Shown here one piece after another: positions 16,605 through 25,222 of a stretch of 64,000 nucleotides of DNA. Both the position numbers and the translations under genes were made by a program. The stretch lies in assembly GCF_900129975.1 (NCBI RefSeq), contig NZ_FSRG01000003.1:358727-422726 (forward strand). Direction: 5' to 3'. This stretch comes from Halodesulfovibrio marinisediminis DSM 17456 (GTDB lineage Bacteria > Desulfobacterota > Desulfovibrionia > Desulfovibrionales > Desulfovibrionaceae). The notes beneath the pieces were generated by a model, which was given only the letters and a program-made list of their open reading frames with translations, was not told the DNA's origin and ran no database searches. How positions within the stretch are numbered: position 1 is the first letter of the stretch; every line of letters begins with the position of its first letter.

Positions 16605-17065
16605 TGCGTAAGCTCACAGCCTTAACTACCTATTTGCTGCAAACAGCAGGCATAACCAAAGAGCAAGTGCTGAGCGTGGCAGACAGGGGCGAAACAATCC
16701 CCACAGGGCGCGACTTAGGACACGGCGTGGAACTGGGCGTGTTCAAGTATGACGCGCTTATTCAGGTGGAAGGTTTTAACGGCAACAGTAGCGAATTGCT
16801 GTTGTTGGTTATGGGCTGGCTGCACGACAACGACAAAGACCGTGACTATGCCGGACTCGCGGATCCGGAAGTAGACGCAAGCCTGAATGATGACTTTACC
16901 GCTGACGTTGATCTGGCAATTGAGTTTGAAGAACCGTTGCAGATAGTGCCGGATGAACAAGGCAGCATTCTGTTTAACGGTAGACGATGGCGCGTGGCAG
17001 ATGTGCCTATTGATGTAGCGGAAGAGTTGGCAGGTATGGACGGTACAGCCAATGCCGACAGCTAG
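16604..17065 (+). CDS. R: Tail completion protein (P2 gpR homologue)
   Basis: 153 residues from GTG 16604. Start RKLTALTTYLL and the middle segment ELLLLVMGWLHDND match gpR family proteins; the C-terminal half is acidic. It acts with gpS in the head-tail joining step. It overlaps the gpL stop and the gpS start. Confidence 0.8.
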   Translation: MRKLTALTTYLLQTAGITKEQVLSVADRGETIPTGRDLGHGVELGVFKYDALIQVEGFNGNSSELLLLVMGWLHDNDKDRDYAGLADPEVDASLNDDFTADVDLAIEFEEPLQIVPDEQGSILFNGRRWRVADVPIDVAEELAGMDGTANADS

Positions 17066-17759
17066 CCCGCTTGAATTTTCTGTAGATAGAAAGTCCCGCC
17101 TCAAGCTTAAAGAGCAGCTGCAAATTCTGGCTATGGAGCCGCGTGAGCAGCGCAAGCTAGTTATGACCATGGCGCGTGCTGTACGTAAGCAGGCAGCCAC
17201 AAATATTCGGCAGCAGCGCACAGTAGAAGGGCGTGCAATGGCTCCGCGTAAGGAAGCCAGAGTAAAGCGCCGTATGCTGACCAAGCTGGCAAGACCGAAC
17301 AAACGCCGCGGACTGCAAGTCTACGGCAGAGGCAACGATGCAGCGGAGCTTGCTTACGGAAACAAGCTTACAGGGCAAATTGCCTACAGGCATCAGCACG
17401 GCATCCCAGAACCGTGGACCAGTGCAAGAGCAAGTAAGGTCTACGGTACGCCGGACTACAGCGCTCCAGCCACCAGAACGCAAGCCAAAGCGCTAAACGC
17501 AGCCGGTTATCGTGTCTCTGTAAAAAGAAAACGGGGTAAAGGCTCCCGCCTAAAACGAGTCTCTATTAAATGGATTTGCGAAAATCTCACCCAAGGGCAG
17601 GCAGGGCGCATTCTAAAAGTTTTGAATGGCGGCAAGCAGGGCAAAACCTGTTGGGAAACAAAGCCCGCAGCGCGTCCATTCCTTGGAGCCACGCCGGAAC
17701 ACGCACAGCAAATGTTGCACGACCTAGCCCGCCGAACCATAGAACAACTCAAGAAATAA
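17052..17759 (+). CDS. S: Virion morphogenesis / tail completion protein (P2 gpS homologue)
   Basis: 235 residues, basic. The pattern LARPNKRRGLQVYGRGNDAA, then YRHQHGIPEPWTS and ATRTQAKAL belongs to the phage virion morphogenesis (gpS/Mu gpG) family. It is needed for tail completion. It is longer than P2 gpS (150) because of a C-terminal part KWICENLTQGQAGRILKVL, as in HP1/K139-type phages. Confidence 0.8.
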   Translation: MPTASPLEFSVDRKSRLKLKEQLQILAMEPREQRKLVMTMARAVRKQAATNIRQQRTVEGRAMAPRKEARVKRRMLTKLARPNKRRGLQVYGRGNDAAELAYGNKLTGQIAYRHQHGIPEPWTSARASKVYGTPDYSAPATRTQAKALNAAGYRVSVKRKRGKGSRLKRVSIKWICENLTQGQAGRILKVLNGGKQGKTCWETKPAARPFLGATPEHAQQMLHDLARRTIEQLKK

Positions 17760-17768
17760 GAGGTGCAA

Positions 17769-18881
17769 ATGGCAACTCCTATAGTGCAAGTTAACCGCCT
17801 TAACCGGAACCAAGGTCCTTTTAAAGAAGTGGAACGCCTTTTCTGCTTCATAGGGCAGGGAGAAACCGGACGCGGCAGCTTGCATATGGTGAATACAGAC
17901 ACCGACCTCGATGCCGTATTGGGCAAAGGTGAAAGTGTGCTGAAAACACAGGTGGAAGCGGCAAAGGTGAACGCCGGACAAAACTGGAATGCCTGTGTGT
18001 TTGTGCTCGATGGCGTGCTCACATGGAAAGAAGCAGTAGACTACGTAATGGAGCAGCAAAGCGTAGAAGGCTTTGTGATTGTAGATCCTGTTACAAAATC
18101 TACCGACATTGAAGCCATGCAGACCAAGCAGGCAGCGGTAATGGCAGAGTACATGCGTCCAACGCTGTTTCTTGCTGCTTTCCGCAAGCTCGACCCAGCA
18201 GCAGACACGTGGGCTATCTACACAGAAGCCGCAATTGCGCTGCTTACAGGCTTACGAGCCGATACAGTCTCCGTTGTTCCATACCTATGGGGGCACGAAC
18301 TCGGCACCTACGCAGGGCGCTTGGCAAGCCATGCCGTAACCGTGGCGGATTCTCCAATGCGTGTAGCAACAGGTAATCTTCTCGGCGAGTGGTCCAAGAA
18401 GCCACAGGACAAGCTTGGCAGACCTGTAGACCGCTCTATCCTCAAAGCCCTTGCAGACGCCCGTTATTCCGTGCCGTGGTGGTATCCAGACTACGAGGGC
18501 ATGTACTGGACAGACGGGCATCTCCTTGATGTTTCCGGCGGCGATTACCAAGTAATCGAAAACCTGCGTGTGGTGCAAAAAGCCATGCGTCGTGTCTATC
18601 CATTAACAGTGTCCCGTATTGCCGATCGTCGATTAAACTCTACCCCTGCCTCCGTTGCCTCCAACGAATCCTATTTTATGCGTCCGCTCTTCGAGATGGC
18701 AAAAGCTGTCGAGATTCTCGGCGAGGTGTTCCCCGGAGAGATCGAGCCGCCCAAAGATGGCGACATTGTCATAAGCTGGCCGACCAAAAACAAGGTTGAA
18801 GTCTACATGGCAGTACGACCGTACAACAGCCCTAAGAGCATTACCTGCAACCTGTTGTTGGATCTTAAAAATTACGCGTAG
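17769..18881 (+). CDS. Tail sheath protein, DUF2586 family
   Basis: 370 residues. ATG 17769 is chosen for AGAGGTG 4-5 bases upstream; GTG 17763 is also in frame. The Rossmann-like N-terminal half, VVPYLWGHELGTYAGRLASHAVTVADSPMRV and YEGMYWTDGHLL fit DUF2586, the contractile sheath of HP1/K139-like phages. Its position before the tube gene agrees with this. Confidence 0.85.
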   Translation: MATPIVQVNRLNRNQGPFKEVERLFCFIGQGETGRGSLHMVNTDTDLDAVLGKGESVLKTQVEAAKVNAGQNWNACVFVLDGVLTWKEAVDYVMEQQSVEGFVIVDPVTKSTDIEAMQTKQAAVMAEYMRPTLFLAAFRKLDPAADTWAIYTEAAIALLTGLRADTVSVVPYLWGHELGTYAGRLASHAVTVADSPMRVATGNLLGEWSKKPQDKLGRPVDRSILKALADARYSVPWWYPDYEGMYWTDGHLLDVSGGDYQVIENLRVVQKAMRRVYPLTVSRIADRRLNSTPASVASNESYFMRPLFEMAKAVEILGEVFPGEIEPPKDGDIVISWPTKNKVEVYMAVRPYNSPKSITCNLLLDLKNYA

Positions 18882-18893
18882 GCGTTTGTTTAT

Positions 18894-19146
18894 GCCTCCG
18901 GCGGCCAAAGAACCTTGTTGGAACAAGGTTCTCTGGACTCTCCAAAAACTTTTAGGGGCGAAGAACGCCCGTAAATAAAGGCGTTGGTAGCCGCGAGGGG
19001 ATTACCTTTCTGTCATTGGGCAGGGTAGTTTCCGTAAAGCTGACCAGTGTTTTTTAAGACGGGTTTATCTCGCCTAATAAAAGTCTTTGGAAAGGGGTCT
19101 GGGGAAGAACCTTTCTACAGAAAGGTTTTCCCCAGCCGTCGGAGAC
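18894..19146. repeat. Dispersed palindromic element, long form (copy 3)
   Basis: Termini GCCTCCGGCGGC and GCCGTCGGAGAC. The left arm has AGAACCTTG/CAAGGTTCT and TCCAAAAACTTTTAGGGGCGA; the right arm has TCGCCTAATAAAAGTC and AAGAACCTTTC/GAAAGGTTTT. The core GTTGGTAGCCGCGAGGGGATTACC is the same as in copy 1 but for one base. It occupies the sheath-tube gap; no gene is seen. Confidence 0.85.
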
Positions 19147-19194
19147 ATCCCGCTGATAAGCGCCGCCGGAGGCAGAAAAAAAGAAGGATCTCAG

Positions 19195-19647
19195 ATGCAA
19201 AGACTAAGCGGAAAAAATATTGATGTGACTGTTGGCGATATGCGCGTGCGCGTTGCCAAGGCCACACTGGACATTACGGACAACACGGCTGTTGCTTCTG
19301 ACGGCGGCGTCCCTAATGGGCATGTGGACGGTGATGTTTCTGCCAGCGGCGAGCTGGAGCTGGACATTGCTAACTTTAAGCTGATTAAGGAGGCGGCAAA
19401 GTCTGCTGGCTCGTATCGGGGCTTAAAGCCGTTCGACTTGCTGTTTTACGGCAAGACTGCGGATGGCGAAGAAGACAAGGTTGAGGCGTTTGGATGTAAG
19501 CTAAAGCTTAGTTCTATCCTTGATGTGGACTCCAAGGGCGGTGAAAAGCTGCTGCGCAAGGTTAGTTACGACGTAACTTCGCCTAACTTTGTGCGCATTG
19601 GCGGTGTTCCGTATCTGCGTAAGGACGAGACTGAGGGGCTGCTGTAG
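19195..19647 (+). CDS. Tail tube protein, DUF2597 family
   Basis: 150 residues from ATG 19195 (GAAGGATC upstream); the open frame further upstream lies in the repeat element. RLSGKNIDVTVGDM, VKATLDITDNTAVA-like start, GDVSASGELELD and FDLLFYGK are typical of DUF2597 proteins, the tube subunits in HP1/K139-type phages. It forms the inner tail tube around the tape measure. Confidence 0.85.
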   Translation: MQRLSGKNIDVTVGDMRVRVAKATLDITDNTAVASDGGVPNGHVDGDVSASGELELDIANFKLIKEAAKSAGSYRGLKPFDLLFYGKTADGEEDKVEAFGCKLKLSSILDVDSKGGEKLLRKVSYDVTSPNFVRIGGVPYLRKDETEGLL

Positions 19648-19854
19648 GTGGACCAGTTCGACAGAGCGTCTGAGGTGGAACAGCGGTTTATTCAATCTGC
19701 CATTGCTAGGGCGCAGGCTGGGCGTAAGAGCGGGGAAAGCTGCACGCATTGTGAGGAATGCGGGGAGGCTATTCCGGAAGCTAGGCGCAAGGCTATTGCC
19801 GGATGCAGGTTGTGCATTGTTTGCCAAACAGAACAGGAGACAGCGAATGGATAG
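19648..19854 (+). CDS. TraR/DksA-type C4 zinc-finger protein
   Basis: 68 residues, GTG directly after the tube stop. The zinc finger is CEECGEAIPEARR...C..C, the DksA/TraR fold without the coiled-coil arm. TraR-like proteins bind the RNA polymerase secondary channel and shift transcription without ppGpp. Such genes are common at this position in P2-like phages. It overlaps the next gene by 8 bases. Confidence 0.85.
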   Translation: MDQFDRASEVEQRFIQSAIARAQAGRKSGESCTHCEECGEAIPEARRKAIAGCRLCIVCQTEQETANG

Positions 19855-20251
19855 GATGCCACGTGGAATTCGTAACAACAACCCGGGCAATATTCGTCAC
19901 GGTGAGGATTGGAAAGGCTTGGCGGAAGACCAGCCGGATGATGCATTTTGTACGTTTGTAGATCCGCAGTATGGCATCCGCGCTATGGGCAGAGTGCTGC
20001 TTAATTACCAGCGTCGGCACGGCATTAATACGGTTGAAGGCATTGTTAACCGTTGGGCACCTCCGGTGGAGAACGATACGGGCGCGTATGTTGCGCATGT
20101 TGCGCAGCGCCTTGGCGTTAACGCTGAGGAGCCGATTGTTGTTACTGAGCATTTGGAAGATTTGGTTACAGCGCTGATTGTGCATGAAAATGGCGTTAAT
20201 CCATATGATGTTGAAGTGATTATGGAAGGCTGCCAGATGGCGCGGGTGTAG
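19847..20251 (+). CDS. Putative virion-associated or lysis muramidase-like protein
   Basis: 134 residues from ATG 19847. The N-terminal RGIRNNNPGNIRHG and then WKG, DDAFCTFVDPQYGIRAMGRVL are typical of phage proteins called structural protein P5 or lysozyme-like, with a lysozyme-superfamily fold likely. It lies directly before the holin gene, so it is the best endolysin candidate. The catalytic residue cannot be fixed from sequence alone. Confidence 0.65.
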   Translation: MDRMPRGIRNNNPGNIRHGEDWKGLAEDQPDDAFCTFVDPQYGIRAMGRVLLNYQRRHGINTVEGIVNRWAPPVENDTGAYVAHVAQRLGVNAEEPIVVTEHLEDLVTALIVHENGVNPYDVEVIMEGCQMARV

Positions 20252-20252
20252 T

Positions 20253-20666
20253 ATGCTTGGGGATTTAATTAACCTTGGCGATACGCTGATTAAGCGCATT
20301 TTTCCTGACCCTGAGCAGCAGGCAAAAGCACAGAGCGAACTGCGCCAGATGGAGCAGAATGGCGAACTTGCACAGCTTAACGCGCGGTATTCTGCCATTG
20401 TTGCCGAGGCACAGAGCAAGGATAAGTGGACTAGCAGGGCGCGCCCTATGTTTTTGTACGTAATGTACGCGGTCATTTTGCTTGTGATGCTGGGCAGCGT
20501 TGTAGGCGTGTGGTGGCCTGTGCAGATGAAGCAGGTAGCAGATAACCTTAAGCTGATGTTCGGCGCTATTCCGGAACCGTTGTGGGTGCTGTTTGGTACT
20601 GGCTACCTTGGGTACTCTGCCTCCCGATCTTACGACAAAAAGCAGCAGACAAAAGCAGGGCTGTAG
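20253..20666 (+). CDS. Putative holin (three-TM type)
   Basis: 137 residues, one base after the previous stop. A charged helical N-terminus (PDPEQQAKAQSELRQMEQ), ending in DKWTSRARP, is followed by two or three membrane helices and a basic tail SYDKKQQTK. This is the layout of the 3TM holins found in gene transfer agents and many phages. It would control lysis timing. Confidence 0.75.
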   Translation: MLGDLINLGDTLIKRIFPDPEQQAKAQSELRQMEQNGELAQLNARYSAIVAEAQSKDKWTSRARPMFLYVMYAVILLVMLGSVVGVWWPVQMKQVADNLKLMFGAIPEPLWVLFGTGYLGYSASRSYDKKQQTKAGL

Positions 20667-20903
20667 ATGGACGCAGCAGAAATTTTTGAGTGGATTGCGC
20701 GCTATGTGTGGCCGTTTGTGCTTATGTGGAATGTTTACTTGTTCCAGTATGCACAGACGAGCCGCAACCAGCTGCAGGAGTTTAAGCTGTATGTGGCGCG
20801 CAATTACACATCCAAGCAGGATTTAGAAAAAATGCTGGCAGGGTTTGAGGATCGTTTTGAGAAACGGTTTGAACAACTTTTTCAGCTTATTAATGCCAAA
20901 TAG
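20667..20903 (+). CDS. Small membrane-anchored protein in lysis cluster
   Basis: 78 residues, directly after the holin. One N-terminal membrane helix (VWPFVLMWNVYLF) and a helical charged tail rich in Glu/Phe. The position and shape suit an accessory holin or spanin-like lysis factor; no homologue was recognised. Confidence 0.6.
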   Translation: MDAAEIFEWIARYVWPFVLMWNVYLFQYAQTSRNQLQEFKLYVARNYTSKQDLEKMLAGFEDRFEKRFEQLFQLINAK

Positions 20904-20915
20904 GTGGAGCAACCC

Positions 20916-21176
20916 GTGGAAAAAACAATCTCTCTTACAGTTAACGGAATTGACCTTGCGTTTGATGTGACCTTGGAAGCGTTTAATACCTACGCCAACG
21001 AGATGCAGCCAACGGACAAGGTTAACCCTTGCCACAACTTTCTTATGCGTACCGTAAAGGCAGAGTACAAGGATGCCTTGCGGGAACTGCTTAATCAGCC
21101 TGGTGTTGCCATTGAGTTGGCTGCGGCTGTTGTAAATAACTACAAGCCCAAGGTTACTATTACGCTGGGAAAGTAG
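20916..21176 (+). CDS. Tail assembly chaperone, short form
   Basis: 86 residues from GTG 20916, chosen because GGTGGAG lies 8 bases upstream; GTG 20904 is also in frame. TISLTVNGIDLAFDVTLEAFNTY and the PC-H-FL-RTV segment fit the phage tail assembly chaperone group upstream of the tape measure. Its last sense codons CTG GGA AAG form the slip site, and translation normally stops at TAG 21174. Confidence 0.8.
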   Translation: MEKTISLTVNGIDLAFDVTLEAFNTYANEMQPTDKVNPCHNFLMRTVKAEYKDALRELLNQPGVAIELAAAVVNNYKPKVTITLGK

Positions 21177-21361
21177 AAGCCATTGCAGGCGCAATAGAGC
21201 ATAGCGCTCTGGAACAGATGCTTGCCCTTACGCACAAGTGGTTTCCCCAGCGGGAGATAACAGAACGCAGTATGGGCGAGGCTATGTTTTTGGAAAAAGA
21301 CTACTGGCACAAAATGGAAATAGCTGTGTGTAACGGCATTGCAAAGGCATTTGGTGGTTAG
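20916..21361 (+). CDS. Tail assembly chaperone, -1 frameshift long form
   Basis: Slipping back one base on GGGAAAG (21167-21173) bypasses TAG 21174 and continues with VEAIAGAIEHSALEQM and on to AVCNGIAKAFGG, ending at TAG 21361. That adds 62 residues. This second part has no start codon or ribosome site of its own, and the tape measure gene begins within 10 bases of its end. G/GT-type frameshift pairs set the ratio of two chaperone forms during tail assembly in lambda and P2. Confidence 0.85.
21167..21195 (+). promoter_or_regulatory. Programmed -1 frameshift site
   Basis: Slippery heptamer G-GGA-AAG in the correct phase, the same heptamer as lambda G-T. It is followed after 8 bases by a small hairpin ATTGC/GCAAT (21182-21186 with 21191-21195) and a second one AGAGC/GCTCT (21196-21210). 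Confidence 0.85.
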
Positions 21362-21370
21362 CACGTGTGG

Positions 21371-23203
21371 ATGGAAAAGCTGTTTTTTAAGCTTGGGCTT
21401 AAAGATGATGTTACCGGTCCTGTAGGAAAAATCCAGAAAGAACTGGATGGGCTTGCAGGGTCCGCACAAAAGTCTTTTACGCAGGTTGGTGTTGGCGTTG
21501 CCGGTATGTGGGGCGCAGCGCAGGGGATTGATGCAATGCTTTCTCCAGCGCGGGAAATGAACAAGGCGCTTGCAGAAGTGGGTAGCCTTGATGTGAATGG
21601 CGCGGCGCTGGGTAAGTTGAACAGCGCTGCGCTTGAATTTTCCATAGACTACGGCGTGGCTGCCGATGCTGTTGCAGCTTCTGCGTACGATATTCAGTCT
21701 TCCATTGCCGGATTAACAGGGGATGAACTGGCAAGCTTTACCAGAGCTTCCAACGTACTCGCCAAGGCAACCAAGGCGGATGCTGCTACTGTTACCGACT
21801 ATACCGGTACTATGTTCGGTATTTTTAAAGCGCAAGCCACGGAGATGGGTAAGGCAGCGTGGGTAGAGCAGCTTGCAGGTAAAACAGCAACTGCTGTGCA
21901 GATGTTTAAGACTACCGGTTCGCAAATGTCTGCTGCGTTTACGTCCATTGGTGCCAACGCTACTGCCGCCGGAATTGATATGGCGGAGCAGATGGCGGTT
22001 ATGGGTACGCTGCAGGCGACTATGTCCGGCAGTGAGGCTGGTACTAAGTACAAGGCGTTTCTCTCCGGCATTGGTGGCGCGCAGGAGCAGTTAGGGATTA
22101 GCCTTACAGACGCCAATGGCAACATGCTTGGCATGATGGATATTCTTACCAAGCTCAAGGGCAAGTTTGGCGACACGCTGGACGTTGCAGAAAGCGATGC
22201 GCTTAAAAAGGCGTTTGGCTCGGACGAGGCTGTCTCGCTTATTAAGCTGCTTATGGCGGATACGGAAGGGCTTGGTGAATCCATTGCCAAGCTTGGCAAC
22301 GTGGACGGTATGAGCAAGGCAGAGCAGATGGCAGCGGGCATGGTAGATCCGTTCGACAGACTTTCTGCTGGTGGGCGTGTTCTTACCACTGTGCTTGGCC
22401 AAGCACTTTTGCCAGCAATTAACCCGCTGATTGATGCTTTTGCGGATGGATCTGCAACGTTGCTTGGTTGGTCGCAGGAATTCCCTAACATTACGCGCTG
22501 GGTTGGGTACGGTGCATTAGTGCTCTTAGGCTTTACTGGCGTGCTTGGCGCTGCCGCTGCAGCATCTGGTTTTATGCGTATTGCTACGCTGGGGTTGAAT
22601 ACGGTGTTCGGTCCACTGCATAAGGCTGTGGTGTGGGGTAAGGGCGTGTGGACTGCGTATTCCGGTTCCCAGTGGCTTGCTAATGCTGCGTTATGGGGAT
22701 TTCCTGCCACGTGGATTATTGCCGCAATTGTGGGTGTGGTAGCCGCTGTTGCTGCGCTTATTTACTGGTGGGATGATCTTGCAGCAGCCTTTGCCGACTC
22801 CGGCTGGAGCGATGCACTGTATGCCGCCTTTGACTTTATAAAGCTATTTACGCCTATTGGTCTGCTGTTCACCTTCTTCGATGAAGGTTTTGATGGCGTA
22901 TTCAAGGCTATTCTTGGCTGGTTCGATACGCTTGGCGGTGCCGTGCATTGGGTGCTGGAAAAAATAAACCTGCTCCCTGGTGTTGATATTTCCATGGGCG
23001 ATGACGCTATCCCTTCAACCTCTCCCTCCTTAGAAGCTCCTCGCATGGCAGCAGTTCCTGCAGGCGGTGTGCAGCAAAAAATTATTAACGCGCAATCCAA
23101 CAGTCAGAGCCGTACACAGTCTATCGGCAAGGTGGTGATTACCACGGAGGGCAAACAGGATGCGCAGTCCATACGTGAACAACTGCTAATGGCTGGTGCC
23201 TGA
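21371..23203 (+). CDS. T: Tail tape measure protein (P2 gpT class)
   Basis: 610 residues from ATG 21371 (GTG 21365 two codons upstream is possible). Start EKLFFKLGLKDDVTGPVGKIQ; a long helical part with repeated Ala/Gly-rich segments, LAKATKADAATVTDYTGTM; a membrane-spanning cluster at about residues 375-460; and a basic C-terminus. It sets tail length and is probably injected. It is shorter than P2 gpT (815), implying a shorter tail. Confidence 0.9.
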   Translation: MEKLFFKLGLKDDVTGPVGKIQKELDGLAGSAQKSFTQVGVGVAGMWGAAQGIDAMLSPAREMNKALAEVGSLDVNGAALGKLNSAALEFSIDYGVAADAVAASAYDIQSSIAGLTGDELASFTRASNVLAKATKADAATVTDYTGTMFGIFKAQATEMGKAAWVEQLAGKTATAVQMFKTTGSQMSAAFTSIGANATAAGIDMAEQMAVMGTLQATMSGSEAGTKYKAFLSGIGGAQEQLGISLTDANGNMLGMMDILTKLKGKFGDTLDVAESDALKKAFGSDEAVSLIKLLMADTEGLGESIAKLGNVDGMSKAEQMAAGMVDPFDRLSAGGRVLTTVLGQALLPAINPLIDAFADGSATLLGWSQEFPNITRWVGYGALVLLGFTGVLGAAAAASGFMRIATLGLNTVFGPLHKAVVWGKGVWTAYSGSQWLANAALWGFPATWIIAAIVGVVAAVAALIYWWDDLAAAFADSGWSDALYAAFDFIKLFTPIGLLFTFFDEGFDGVFKAILGWFDTLGGAVHWVLEKINLLPGVDISMGDDAIPSTSPSLEAPRMAAVPAGGVQQKIINAQSNSQSRTQSIGKVVITTEGKQDAQSIREQLLMAGA

Positions 23204-23529
23204 TGCCTAAGTACACCGATCTGCTTGTAACGGATGATGACTTTACCCTTGATGCCGGACGTAACCCTGTGCTGGTGCATGATGTGGACTGCATCGCGCA
23301 GGACCTTGTGCATATGATTCGCGAAACAGGTCTGCTTGTGGAACTGGTAGCAAACAAGGATGCACGCAGACGGGCAGCGAACCTTATTAAGCTGGAGATT
23401 GCCATTGAGGAAGATGAGCGGATTAAGCCCGGTACTGTATACATAGAAGAACCGGAGCTTGGCGTGTTTTATGTGCTGGCAGAGACCCTTGAGTTTGGTG
23501 AGCTTTCCTTGCAGATGGAGGCAAAATAG
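23203..23529 (+). CDS. DUF2590 family baseplate protein (gpW-like position)
   Basis: 108 residues; the ATG overlaps the tape measure stop. TDDDFTLDAGRNPVLV, IAQDLVHMIRETGLLVEL and a C-terminal strand pattern fit DUF2590, which sits where gpW/gp25-like baseplate wedge proteins lie in P2. It overlaps the start of gpJ by one base. Confidence 0.75.
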   Translation: MPKYTDLLVTDDDFTLDAGRNPVLVHDVDCIAQDLVHMIRETGLLVELVANKDARRRAANLIKLEIAIEEDERIKPGTVYIEEPELGVFYVLAETLEFGELSLQMEAK

Positions 23530-24707
23530 TGGCTGAGCCTGAAAAGATATTTACTGCCATGCTTCAGGATGCGGGTGTGCCCGTAACGGAAGAGGCAATG
23601 CAGCAGCGCTGGAACGAAATTAACAGCGAGCAGGGCGGGCTTATTCAAAACAACAGCAAGTGGAGCCCGTTCTGGAGGCTTATTACTGCCATTGTTACCG
23701 AGCCATGCAAGCAACTGGTGAAGCTGCTTATTGAACATGCATTGCCCAATGTATTTTTGCGCTACGCAAGTAGCACATGGCTTGATTTGTACGCATGGGG
23801 CGTGGATGTAGAGCGCAAAGCCGGAGTAAAGGCGCAAGGGCAGCTTGTTGTTACCCGCACTGTAAGTACGGGGGAATTGTTTATTCCGGCTGGTACGGTT
23901 GTAGAGAGCCCGCCTATTAACGGATATGTGTACCGGCTTGTAAGCAGCGCGGATGTAACCATTGCAGACGGGCAGCTGACAGGCTTGTTACCTGTAACAG
24001 CAGAGCAGATTGGCAAGGCGTACAATCTGGGACCTGCGTACTATTCCATTTTGCCGGTAGCCATTACCGGTGTTGCATCCGTTACCAACAATGCAGACTG
24101 GCTGCTTGTTGCAGGTGCAGACACGGAAGAGGACGAACCGCTGCGCCTGCGCTGCCGCAATCAGTTTTCTGCTGTTGGTCAGTATCACCACGATGCAGCG
24201 TACACAGCGGAGATTTCCAGTTTTGCGGGTATTCGTCCCGACTATCTTTTTTTTGAGCACGATGCCCCGCGTGGCGCTGGTACTGCCAATTGTTATGTGA
24301 TGATTGAAACAGGCGTACCTACGCAGGAGTTTGTGGACACCATCAACACGCATATTCGCGATACCGGCAACCACGGACACGGGGATGATCTGCGTTGTTT
24401 TCCTATACAGACAACCGCTGTGTCGCTGACCGTTACAGTGCATCCTGTGGCGCATCTTTCAGAAGAAAAAAGGAAAGCGCTGCGAGCAGGTGTTGAGAAC
24501 ATGGTGCGTTGTGCCTTCAGGGAAAACACCAACTACACCGTTTCCAAAACATGGGCGCTTGGTCGCTTTTCTTTTTCCCGCCTTTCCGACGAGTTGCATG
24601 GTCAGTTTTTAGATCTGCGTTCTGTCGAGTTTTCTCAGGATGACATTGTGAGCGAGCTTACTCTGCCTGTGCTTTCCACCTTTACCGTTGTGTTGGGGGC
24701 AGAATAG
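23529..24707 (+). CDS. J: Baseplate assembly protein J
   Basis: 392 residues from GTG 23529. Baseplate_J family features: VERKAGVKAQGQLVV, ELFIPAGTVVESPPI, AGADTEEDEPLRLRC and HDAPRGAGTANCYVMIE. It forms the outer wedge of the contractile baseplate. It overlaps its neighbours at both ends by one base. Confidence 0.93.
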   Translation: MAEPEKIFTAMLQDAGVPVTEEAMQQRWNEINSEQGGLIQNNSKWSPFWRLITAIVTEPCKQLVKLLIEHALPNVFLRYASSTWLDLYAWGVDVERKAGVKAQGQLVVTRTVSTGELFIPAGTVVESPPINGYVYRLVSSADVTIADGQLTGLLPVTAEQIGKAYNLGPAYYSILPVAITGVASVTNNADWLLVAGADTEEDEPLRLRCRNQFSAVGQYHHDAAYTAEISSFAGIRPDYLFFEHDAPRGAGTANCYVMIETGVPTQEFVDTINTHIRDTGNHGHGDDLRCFPIQTTAVSLTVTVHPVAHLSEEKRKALRAGVENMVRCAFRENTNYTVSKTWALGRFSFSRLSDELHGQFLDLRSVEFSQDDIVSELTLPVLSTFTVVLGAE

Positions 24708-25222
24708 TGCAGTTACCATTTTGGTTTTCTAAAGAGCAGATCAGCGCGCTGGCGACTGCGGCTTCTCAGTGGTTTGCAAAGCTTCAAGAGTGGGCATTGT
24801 GGCCAGCCATGCAGAGTAATCCGGAAACATGTGCGGAAGCTGTGTTGCACCTCATAGCATGGCAGCGGGACATAGACCGCTTTAAGGGTGAGCCGTTGAG
24901 CCTGTTCCGTAAACGAGTGAAGTACGCTTACATCAACGCCAAAGACGCAGGGAGCGTAGCCGGTTTTAAGCGCATATTTATGCGGCTTGGCATTGGCTAT
25001 GTGGAAATTGAGGAACGCATGGACGGTGTGGACTGGGACGTGGTGGATATTCAGCTATCCGACTCCCAGCTTGCGGAGAATCAACAGCTGCTCACAGTGC
25101 TTATTCAGCACTACGGGCGCACCTGCAGGAGGTACAGGTGGACTGTAATAACTCCAATGAAACTACAGATAACAGCACACGAGTTTAACAACGACTATCA
25201 GGTGGTAACAGCAAAGTTATGA
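24707..25222 (+). CDS. I: Tail protein I (baseplate wedge)
   Basis: 171 residues, starting GTG 24707 one base before the J stop. WQRDIDRFKGEPLSLFRKRVKYAYINAKDAGS and MRLGIGYVEIEER match the P2 gpI/phage tail protein I group. Position J-I-fibre is as in P2. Confidence 0.8.
   Translation: MQLPFWFSKEQISALATAASQWFAKLQEWALWPAMQSNPETCAEAVLHLIAWQRDIDRFKGEPLSLFRKRVKYAYINAKDAGSVAGFKRIFMRLGIGYVEIEERMDGVDWDVVDIQLSDSQLAENQQLLTVLIQHYGRTCRRYRWTVITPMKLQITAHEFNNDYQVVTAKL

Noticed and set aside
18894..19146. Insertion sequence with transposase
   Set aside because: Inverted termini are present but there is no coding capacity; a non-autonomous element at most.
21799..22710. Long minus-strand frame of 303 codons inside the tape measure gene
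   Set aside because: Antisense shadow with low-complexity Ser/Ala/Pro composition.
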